Shown here: in pieces, positions 20,827 to 27,295 of the stretch
Position numbering within the stretch: the first letter of the stretch is position 1
Layout of the letters: each line of letters begins with the position of its first letter
Source of the DNA: Arcanobacterium urinimassiliense
GTDB taxonomy: Bacteria; Actinomycetota; Actinomycetes; Actinomycetales; Actinomycetaceae
Length of the DNA: 64,000 bases
Direction of reading: 5' to 3'
NCBI RefSeq assembly: GCF_900119495.1
Contig: NZ_LT632435.1
Location: 946,736 to 1,010,735, forward strand
Made by a program: the position numbers and the translations under genes
The notes under the pieces: generated by a model
The model's input: only the letters and a program-made list of their open reading frames with translations
What the model was told of the DNA's origin: nothing
The model's database searches: none

Positions 20827-22276
20827 AGAAACTTCGGCTGCTTATGTGCAGCAGGAAGCACTGCAGAAATCAATTCTGGCGGAATATGATTTAGCGGTAG
20901 AGGATTACCAATTACTGGATACAGATACCGCTCCAACTGATTCTCCAGTGCCGATGGAGCTGCCGGTATTAGCAATTATTGGCCGCGCCAATGTGGGGAA
21001 ATCTACCTTAGTAAATAGAATTTTAGGGCAGCGCCTGGCGATTGTAGAAGATCAGCCAGGGGTGACGCGCGATCGGGTACGCTATCCTGCGGAGTGGAAT
21101 GGCCGCAAATTCATTCTTATGGATACTGGCGGTTGGGAAGTGAGTGATGCAGATATTGACCGCTCGGTATCTCTCCAAGCGGAATATGCAATTGCGGCTG
21201 CCGATGCTCTCGTGCTGGTAGTAGATGCGACGGTAGGAGATACCGCTACTGACGATAGAATTGTGGAAATTATTCGTAAATCCGCTAAACCGGTAATTTT
21301 AGCGGCAAATAAAGTAGATTCTCCTAAGCAAGAAGCCGAAGTGGCGCTGCTGTGGGGGATGGGGCTGGGAGAGCCCTATCCTATTTCAGCTCTGCACGGG
21401 CGGGGGATTGGAGAACTGTTAGACGCTGCGCTGGCAGTATTGCCCGCAGCTAAGACAGCTCCGGCTATATATAGTAGCGAAGCACCGCGGCGCATTGCCC
21501 TTGTGGGAAAACCTAATGTAGGTAAATCTTCTCTGCTCAATAAATTAGCTGGTGAAAATCGAGTAGTAGTAGACGATTTAGCTGGCACTACTCGAGATCC
21601 GGTGGATGAATTTATAAATCTTGACGGGGAAGACTGGATATTAGTAGATACCGCGGGAATTCGCCGGCGCGTGCACCTCGCCAAAGGGGCAGATTATTAT
21701 GCTTCTTTGCGCACCCAGGGAGCAATCGAAAAAGCGGAATTAGCTTTAGTGTTGATAGACGCCGCACAAGAACTCACTGAGCAAGATATTCGGATCATGC
21801 AGCAGGTAGTGGATGCGGGGCGAGCCATGGTTCTGGTCTGCAATAAATGGGATCTAGTAGATGAAGAGCGGCAAGCGGAGTTAAATCGAGAATTAGAAGC
21901 AGAATTAGTGCAGATGGAATGGGTGGAGCGCGTCAATATCTCTGCTGCTACCGGTTGGCATACGAACAGAATCGCTGCAGCAATGCGGCGTGCCTTAGAA
22001 TCGTGGGATAAACGAATTGCTACTGCGAAATTAAACTCTTTTCTCAGTGAAGTGGCAGCCGCAAATCCACATCCCGTACGGGGAGGAAAGCAACCGCGTT
22101 TATTATTCGCTACGCAGGTAGAGAGCCGCCCACCTCGTTTCGTCTTTTTTACCACTGGCTTTATGGATCATGGCTACCGGCGTTTCTTAGCGCATCGCTT
22201 GCGGGATGAGTTTGGTTTTTCTGGCACTCCGATAGAAATATCGGTGCGGGAGCGGCAACGGCGGAAGAAAGATTAA
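20804..22276 (+). CDS. der: Ribosome-assembly GTPase Der (EngA)
   Basis: Der helps mature the 50S subunit and is unusual in having two GTPase domains. The first has GRANVGKST (about 65) and DTGG (about 107); the second has GKPNVGKSS (about 231), DTAGIRRR (about 283) and NKWD (about 347). A KH-like C-terminal domain follows (about 390-480). The first 55 residues form an acidic extension. GAAAGGT upstream, inside cmk, fits as the ribosome site. It closes the operon at the 22371 hairpin. Confidence 0.97.
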   Translation: MAERNSAEETSAAYVQQEALQKSILAEYDLAVEDYQLLDTDTAPTDSPVPMELPVLAIIGRANVGKSTLVNRILGQRLAIVEDQPGVTRDRVRYPAEWNGRKFILMDTGGWEVSDADIDRSVSLQAEYAIAAADALVLVVDATVGDTATDDRIVEIIRKSAKPVILAANKVDSPKQEAEVALLWGMGLGEPYPISALHGRGIGELLDAALAVLPAAKTAPAIYSSEAPRRIALVGKPNVGKSSLLNKLAGENRVVVDDLAGTTRDPVDEFINLDGEDWILVDTAGIRRRVHLAKGADYYASLRTQGAIEKAELALVLIDAAQELTEQDIRIMQQVVDAGRAMVLVCNKWDLVDEERQAELNRELEAELVQMEWVERVNISAATGWHTNRIAAAMRRALESWDKRIATAKLNSFLSEVAAANPHPVRGGKQPRLLFATQVESRPPRFVFFTTGFMDHGYRRFLAHRLRDEFGFSGTPIEISVRERQRRKKD

Positions 22277-22370
22277 GCAGACATAAAAGATTAAACGGAA
22301 ATAAAAGACTAAAACTGTGGATTTCAGATTTTCATCGAGATTCCGCGCGATATGAGTAGTAAATGACGAA

Positions 22371-22405
22371 GCCCAGAATCTCCAGCGCGGAGATTCTGGG
22401 CTTTT
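22371..22405 (+). terminator. Terminator after der and beyond the tRNA-Pro gene
   Basis: GCCCAGAATCTCC (22371-22383) pairs perfectly with GGAGATTCTGGGC (22389-22401) around a five-base loop, followed by TTTT. It ends the xerD-der operon on the + strand and is also placed to end the minus-strand tRNA transcript. Confidence 0.9.
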
Positions 22406-22407
22406 CG

Positions 22408-22481
<74 letters not shown>

Positions 22482-22706
22482 GATATTTTCATATCGACGA
22501 ATATAAATAGTAGCAAAAACTGCGCTAAGTTCCAAAAGCTGCGCGGGCGGCGGTGAAAATTGCGGAAGAGAATTGCAGAAGAAAATTTTGCCAGTGGATT
22601 GCGAAAGGGAAAAGAAAATTACTAGTGCGAAATTCTCTATCGCCTTCTCATTTCAGGGCTACTTGCGATAAAGTAGGGGGAGGCTAAGTATTAGGAGGAG
22701 AGCGGA
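22482..22706. other. Intergenic region between tRNA-Pro and garA, with repeat-like units
   Basis: No gene is evident. CAAAAACTGCGCTAAG (22514-22529) and CAAAAGCTGCGCGGGC (from 22533) resemble each other and the units of the arrays at 466 and 25388. A small inverted repeat CTACTT/AAGTAG (22659-22676) lies just before the garA ribosome site AGGAGG. No confident promoter was found. Confidence 0.4.
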
Positions 22707-23168
22707 ATGAGCGGTGTAGATTTTAATCTTAACGACGATGCTGAATTTTCCAATTCTCCTGCTACTTCCCGGTTTTCCGGTATTTTTCGGGAGCCGGAAG
22801 CGCCTTTGCCCGTGCGCGGTTTAGATGCGGATGATCTTGCTTCTATAGATGCCCTGCCGGCTGATTCTGCGTTACTAATTGCACGCCGGGGGCCGAATGC
22901 AGGAGCCCGTTTCTTGCTCAATGCGGCGGAGACCACCGCAGGGCGTCATCCTAAATCAGATATTTTCTTGGACGACGTCACAGTGTCGCGCCGGCACGTA
23001 GTTTTTTTACGTACCCCGGAGGGTTTCTTCGTGCGTGATAAGGGCTCACTGAATGGTACGTATCTGAATCAAGAGATAGTAGAAGAAGCTCCGCTAAATA
23101 ACGGTGATGAAGTGCGTATTGGGAAATATCAATTCACTTTCTTCTTATCTCCGCGGGCGGCGCAATGA
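22707..23168 (+). CDS. garA: FHA-domain regulator, GarA/OdhI-like
   Basis: GarA-type proteins bind phospho-threonine through an FHA domain and control 2-oxoglutarate dehydrogenase and glutamate metabolism under Ser/Thr kinase control. The 153-residue protein has its FHA domain at about 55-148 with GRHPKSD, VSRRHV and GSLNGTYLN, all the phosphopeptide-contact motifs. The N-terminal tail lacks the ETTS phosphorylation motif of mycobacterial GarA; the nearest candidate is SPATSRFSG (about 17-25). AGGAGG precedes the ATG. It overlaps the MerR gene by four bases, the same order as mycobacterial garA and its neighbour. Confidence 0.88.
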   Translation: MSGVDFNLNDDAEFSNSPATSRFSGIFREPEAPLPVRGLDADDLASIDALPADSALLIARRGPNAGARFLLNAAETTAGRHPKSDIFLDDVTVSRRHVVFLRTPEGFFVRDKGSLNGTYLNQEIVEEAPLNNGDEVRIGKYQFTFFLSPRAAQ

Positions 23169-23917
23169 TTCTTCCTGCACAGCAGGCTGCCGCTGAGGTA
23201 GCTCTATCTTCTTATTGGCCGCAAGCCGTATCGCACGATGCTTATCTGAAAATAGGTGAGGTGTTGGGAATTCTCAAAGCGGAATTTCCTTTTCTAGCGG
23301 CTTCAAAAATTCGCTATTTTGAAAGCCAAGGTTTGTTGCACCCACAACGCACAGCTTCGAATCAACGGCAATTTTCTCCTGCTGATGTGGAGCGCTTGCG
23401 CTTTATTTTAGGCGAACAGCGCGATCGTTATCTAAATTTGCCACAAATCAAAGAGATGTTGCGCCAGCTTGATAGTGGGGAAGTGGTCAATGAGCACCCC
23501 GGAAAAATGCGCGCTCTGGGAGATAAAGAAATAGCAGCTCCTCGCCCCGGTACCCGCCTACATAAAGAGGAATTGGCTACCCTGACGGGAGTTTCAATCG
23601 CCAAACTTGAAGAATATCTGAATGCCGGCTTATTAAGCGCGGATGCGCGGGGGAGGCTGACTGCGCAGTCCATAGATTTGGTGCGCTATGCACAAATATT
23701 GGAAGAGCGAGGAGTAGATATTCGTTTTTTGAAAGCTGTGCGCAACGGAGCTCGGAGCCATGCGGTAGCGATTCTAAACTCTTTGGCAATTGAACGGGCG
23801 CGCAAATCTCCACTGGCAAGAGAGCGCGCTTTGGCTGACACTGCCGAGATTTCAGCCGCACTCAGCAATTATTATCGAGCTCAGCTATTGGAGAATCTCG
23901 ATATCGAACTTCGCTAA
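23165..23917 (+). CDS. ftsR: MerR-family regulator, FtsR-like
   Basis: The 250-residue protein has a MerR winged-helix domain at about 30-105 (KIGEVLGILKAEFPFLAASK, then IRYFESQGLLHPQRT). A second alpha-helical part follows. It matches the MerR protein beside garA in mycobacteria and corynebacteria, where the corynebacterial homologue FtsR activates ftsZ. The start overlaps the garA stop (ATGA), so the two are coupled. The target here is inferred only from this homology. Confidence 0.85.
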   Translation: MILPAQQAAAEVALSSYWPQAVSHDAYLKIGEVLGILKAEFPFLAASKIRYFESQGLLHPQRTASNQRQFSPADVERLRFILGEQRDRYLNLPQIKEMLRQLDSGEVVNEHPGKMRALGDKEIAAPRPGTRLHKEELATLTGVSIAKLEEYLNAGLLSADARGRLTAQSIDLVRYAQILEERGVDIRFLKAVRNGARSHAVAILNSLAIERARKSPLARERALADTAEISAALSNYYRAQLLENLDIELR

Positions 23918-23931
23918 AACTTAAAATACAG

Positions 23932-23971
23932 CTTTAAGAAACGCAGGTGCGACACGCCAATTTTCTTAAAG
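23932..23971 (+). terminator. Hairpin between the two merR genes
   Basis: CTTTAAGAAA (23932-23941) pairs exactly with TTTCTTAAAG (23962-23971); a small inner stem GGTG/CGCC can also form. TCTAATCGTTGAGTTTTT follows. It is probably the terminator of garA-ftsR. Confidence 0.55.
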
Positions 23972-23979
23972 TCTAATCG

Positions 23980-24008
23980 TTGAGTTTTTCGATAAATAGC
24001 TCTAGGCT
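23980..24008 (+). promoter_or_regulatory. Promoter of the second merR gene
   Basis: TTGAGT (23980-23985), a 17-base spacer and TAGGCT (24003-24008) fit a sigma-70-type promoter. Transcription would start near 24015, ahead of the GGAGGAGG ribosome site at 24024. Confidence 0.5.
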
Positions 24009-24036
24009 GGAAAGGTAAATATCGGAGGAGGTTCGG

Positions 24037-24603
24037 GTGAGCGAAAATATGGCTAATAGTGAGGCCCGTCCGCAGCGTATTCAGCCTATGCTGTTTGGAG
24101 ATAGATTACCGGATATTGATACGATGACCGGCTATCGGGGTCCGGCAGTGTGCCGCGCTATTGGAATTACTTATCGGCAGCTCGATTACTGGGATCGTAC
24201 TGGCTTGGTAGTGCCGAGCGTGCGCTCGGCTACTGGTTCTGGATCTCAGCGTCTATATTCCTTCCGAGATGTATTAGTGTTAAAGCTCGTAAAGCGGCTT
24301 TTAGATACGGGTGTTTCCCTCCAGCAAATGCGTCTAGCTATTGAGCAATTAGCTGAGTATGGGGTAGAAGACTTAGCCAGTATTACTCTTATGTCCGATG
24401 GAGCCTCGGTGTATCTATGTACCAGTAATGACGAGGTAATCGATTTGATACAGGGTGGGCAAGGCGTATTTGGAATCGCGATTAATAAAGTGTGGAGCGA
24501 TGTGGCGGGCTCTCTTTCTCATCTGGAGACGGAGAGTTTAGAAAATTCACCGGTGGTAGATGAATTAGCTGCGCGCCGTGCGGCAAAAATACAGGCTATT
24601 TAG
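24037..24603 (+). CDS. MerR-family regulator (second MerR gene of the garA locus)
   Basis: The GTG start at 24037 follows GGAGGAGG by five bases. The 188-residue protein has a MerR DNA-binding domain at about 35-115, with YRGPAVCRAIGITYRQLDYW and the recognition-wing residues RSATGSGSQRLYSFRD. A C-terminal region with TLMSDGASVYLC and GGQGVFGIAINKVW is characteristic of the actinobacterial homologue that lies two genes past garA's MerR partner in mycobacteria. The DUF151 nuclease gene that normally lies between them is absent. Function is unknown; a regulatory role is inferred from the domain. Confidence 0.88.
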   Translation: MSENMANSEARPQRIQPMLFGDRLPDIDTMTGYRGPAVCRAIGITYRQLDYWDRTGLVVPSVRSATGSGSQRLYSFRDVLVLKLVKRLLDTGVSLQQMRLAIEQLAEYGVEDLASITLMSDGASVYLCTSNDEVIDLIQGGQGVFGIAINKVWSDVAGSLSHLETESLENSPVVDELAARRAAKIQAI

Positions 24604-25000
24604 TTCGGTATAGTATCTAGCTCGGTATGGTTATCAGAGCACTTTGAAAGTTCTCCTTTCTGCATAAGAGAGGAGGAGTATCTCTAAAGGTGAATCTAAG
24701 TTACTAGCAGCAGGTTTATTCTCATGCGCTAATTTGACATAATGTACATTATCGGATTGAGGGGAATTGGGTGGAACTGCCTCAATAACTAGGATTTAGC
24801 CAATAGTGAAGAAATAGCAATGCTCAGATAGAAGATCCTTAAACTCATATATGAGACTGGGTGGGAAAAGCTTTGGCGGAAAGATTTGCAAAGAGCCGAA
24901 AATCTGTAAGGTACAAGCTTGTGTAGCTCTCTGCACAAAGCAATTTTTGCCTAGATAAGCTATTATAGTTATGCAATTATTTTTTCGAAAAGTAGGTTTT
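24604..25000. other. Long noncoding region upstream of rbpA
   Basis: These 397 bases hold no credible gene on either strand. A hairpin CTCCTTTCT/AGAGAGGAG (24653-24675, one G-U pair) lies near the left end. TTGACA occurs at 24734 without a matching -10 box at normal spacing. TATTAT at 24961-24966 is the best -10 candidate for rbpA and would give a leader of about 30 bases. Confidence 0.4.
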
Positions 25001-25351
25001 ATGGCTGAGCGCTCTCTGCGAGGAATGAAAATTGGCACCAACTCTTTGGAGTCAGATATCGGCGTTGCTTTTGTAGAGCGCCGAGAAGAGCATTATCAGT
25101 GCGAAAATGGGCATGATTTTATGCTCTCCTTTACTCTGGGAGCCGATGCGCCGCAGAAATGGAAGTGCAAATGCGGTGCCGAAGCCGATTTAATTAGCGG
25201 TGAAGGTACGGAGAGCGAAAAGAAGAAAAAACCGGTACGTACGCATTGGGATATGCTTTTAGAGCGCCGTAAAGCGAAGGAATTAGATGCGCTACTTAAA
25301 GAGCGCCTAGATTTGCTGCGTTCTGGCAATTTTTATCAGCGTCACTATTAA
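25001..25351 (+). CDS. rbpA: RNA polymerase-binding protein RbpA
   Basis: RbpA is an actinobacterial RNA polymerase accessory factor that stabilises sigma-factor binding and open complexes. The start at 25001 gives MAERSLRGMKIG, the usual N-terminus; an in-frame ATG at 24971 would add ten atypical residues. The 116 residues include the RbpA core with Cys pairs in YQCENGH and CKCGAEADL (about 33-60), the basic linker EKKKKPVRTHWDML and the C-terminal sigma-interacting helix ERRKAKELDALLKERL. Convergent lnt on the other side is the conserved neighbour in actinobacteria. Confidence 0.95.
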   Translation: MAERSLRGMKIGTNSLESDIGVAFVERREEHYQCENGHDFMLSFTLGADAPQKWKCKCGAEADLISGEGTESEKKKKPVRTHWDMLLERRKAKELDALLKERLDLLRSGNFYQRHY

Positions 25352-25387
25352 AATACGCTTGCTCTCTCCTGTATTTTCTGCATTTTT

Positions 25388-25463
25388 CTTAGCGAGTTTT
25401 TTGCTTAGAGAGTTTTTACTTAACGAATTTTGTTGTAGCGAATCTTTTTAGAGAATTTTTTAG
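25388..25463. repeat. Degenerate tandem array of 15-17-bp units
   Basis: Units beginning near 25388, 25404, 25419, 25433 and 25447 follow the pattern CTTAGCGAGTTTTTTG, CTTAGAGAGTTTTTA, CTTAACGAATTTTGTTG and so on. Read on the minus strand the consensus is close to CAAAAAATTCGCTAAG, resembling the units at 466-572. It lies between the convergent rbpA and lnt genes, and its T runs may help end rbpA transcription. Confidence 0.6.
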
Positions 25464-25502
25464 AAACTTTCTATTTTTCTAAATCAGCTTTTACGGTGTT
25501 CT

Positions 25503-27104
25503 CTATTTATTTTTTCTGCTCGCTTTTCGCATGCGCCACCGCTCGGGGGTGAAAACTATATAGAAAAGCAGTGCCACTCCCCCTAAATAGGTGATTATTG
25601 TGCGGATTTTATAGCTCTTAGTGGCAAGAGTGACGTGCGAATTCAGCGCAATTTCTTGAATTTGCGCTGCTGATACGCCTAATTTGCTTTGGTAAAGTAC
25701 CTTTCCGTTTGGCGTAATTATGCCAGAAACTCCGGAAGTCGATACTTGCAGAGTGCTCTTTTGGTGTTCGGCAGCACGAAATCTGCTCATAGCAAATTGC
25801 TGCAAAGGTTCTCCAGAATTACCGAAAGAGGCATTATTAGTCGGGACTACGAGCAGCTGAGAATTTTGCGCTGCTTTCGCCACAATATTTGTATAGGCCA
25901 CTTCAAAGCAGATAGGAGTGCCAATTTGTATCATCTGCGCGGAATGATCAGCGCGAGCAGGAATTTTTACTTGGAGTTGGGCGGGAGCAGAGCCGGGAAC
26001 CATATCGGTAGAAATTTCTTCGGCAGCTGGTACAAAGCGGGAAATAAAATTACGTAGCGGTAGATACTCGCCGAAAGGTACCGGGTGCTGTTTGGAGTAG
26101 CTATCAATAATTCCTGATTCGTCAATCGCTACGTAATCATTGGTGCGTACATTGGAAAAATAATTCTGCGTACCGAGCAGTAAAGGAGCCGGAGCGATAG
26201 CTGCTACCGCTTTTTCTACCATTTTCCCTGCGGCATAGTCACGGCGAAAATTCCTATCTGAAGCCGATTCTGGCCAAAGTACTAAATCGGGATTTTGATC
26301 TGCAATCAGGTAGGTAGCTTGGAGATGATTTTCGGTGACGATAAGTGCTCGCGACTCCCCTGGCGCTAGTTTTGCTACGTCTGGTACATTGCCTTGCACG
26401 ATGCCTATGCGCAAATTTTGGGTAGCTGCAGCTCCACTTGGTATTAAGAGTGGTAGCACGAGCAGTAATACCGCCCCTACTACTGCTCTCCCACTGCGGA
26501 AAACCTGCTTTTCTCGCAGTTGTTTGAGCGCATAGCCGAGTAAAATACTGATAAAAACTGCTGTAAAACTAACTAATTGGATAGAACCCCAAGGTGCTAA
26601 ATGTAGTAAAGGAGCATCTACAAATATAAAAGCTGTATTCCCCCACGGCATTCCTCCGTATGGCACGGCACTGCGTAGTTGCTCAGTTGCCACCCAGAGA
26701 AGAGAATCGCCTCCGGCGAGAAGAAGCAGCTTCTGCCAAGGCGGTGCAGAAAAATTAAGCGGCAATAGCCGGCGGTAGAGCAGCACCCATAAGGATGTAC
26801 ATAAGCCGATGAAAAGAGCTTCGATTGCGGCGAGAGCTAAACGAGCGGCCAATAAGGACGCAGCTATTTCGGCCCAGTCAAAGAGCAGATAAAAATAGAA
26901 AGCTCCCCAGATCCATCCAAATAAAAAAGCGCTTTTGGGGCGGGCATGAAGAGAGATTAGGAAGAGCAAGGCAAGTGAAAAAAATGAGAGTGGCCAGCAA
27001 GCAATGGGTGGATTTGCCGCATAGAAAGTTGCTCCTCCTACTCCGGCAAAAAGAGTGTTTAGGGCAAAGGAGCGGAAATTTTTTGCACTTACTGCTCGAA
27101 CCAC
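25503..27104 (-). CDS. lnt: Apolipoprotein N-acyltransferase
   Basis: Lnt adds the third acyl chain to the N-terminal Cys of lipoproteins in the cytoplasmic membrane. The 533-residue protein has about seven N-terminal membrane segments (about 12-215) and a periplasmic nitrilase-like domain (about 225-500). Its catalytic triad is visible: Glu in LWPESASD (about 278), Lys in YSKQHPVPFGEYLP (about 335) and Cys in TPICFEVAY (about 397). A final membrane helix (about 503-520) follows. The GTG at 27104 has no Shine-Dalgarno sequence; TAGAAT lies six bases before it. Confidence 0.93.
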   Translation of the reverse strand: MVRAVSAKNFRSFALNTLFAGVGGATFYAANPPIACWPLSFFSLALLFLISLHARPKSAFLFGWIWGAFYFYLLFDWAEIAASLLAARLALAAIEALFIGLCTSLWVLLYRRLLPLNFSAPPWQKLLLLAGGDSLLWVATEQLRSAVPYGGMPWGNTAFIFVDAPLLHLAPWGSIQLVSFTAVFISILLGYALKQLREKQVFRSGRAVVGAVLLLVLPLLIPSGAAATQNLRIGIVQGNVPDVAKLAPGESRALIVTENHLQATYLIADQNPDLVLWPESASDRNFRRDYAAGKMVEKAVAAIAPAPLLLGTQNYFSNVRTNDYVAIDESGIIDSYSKQHPVPFGEYLPLRNFISRFVPAAEEISTDMVPGSAPAQLQVKIPARADHSAQMIQIGTPICFEVAYTNIVAKAAQNSQLLVVPTNNASFGNSGEPLQQFAMSRFRAAEHQKSTLQVSTSGVSGIITPNGKVLYQSKLGVSAAQIQEIALNSHVTLATKSYKIRTIITYLGGVALLFYIVFTPERWRMRKASRKNK

Positions 27105-27110
27105 TTTTCT

Positions 27111-27133
27111 ATTCTACCTAGAAAAAGCGACAA
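27111..27133 (-). promoter_or_regulatory. lnt promoter, probably leaderless
   Basis: On the minus strand TAGAAT (27116-27111) is followed by AGAAAA and the GTG at 27104. TTGTCG (27133-27128) lies 11 bases before the hexamer, the spacing of the PafBC-type (RecA-NDp) promoter, but the adjoining GTG of that motif reads CTT here. Confidence 0.45.
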
Positions 27134-27150
27134 AAAAGCTAAAGCAATAA

Positions 27151-27208
27151 GCTCCGTTTTTCACCTCGGACCGCCATTATGACGTTTTCTATCGTGAAGA
27201 AACGGAGC
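27151..27208 (-). promoter_or_regulatory. Inverted repeat between helY and lnt, possible terminator or attenuator
   Basis: GCTCCGTTTTTCAC (27151-27164) pairs with GTGAAGAAACGGAGC (27194-27208) with one bulged base, enclosing 29 bases. On the minus strand a TTTTTT run follows about 12 bases later. It lies just after helY and before the lnt promoter, so helY terminator is the simplest reading. Confidence 0.6.
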
Positions 27209-27295
27209 CTATTTGCACATATTCATTGCTTACCCACTAGCCTAGAATCCGCGCCCCCGATATGCAAGATAGAATGACTTTAATTACTGAGATAT

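Noticed and set aside
24734-24762. Promoter for rbpA at TTGACA (24734)
   Set aside because: No -10 box at normal spacing; TACATT is only five bases away.
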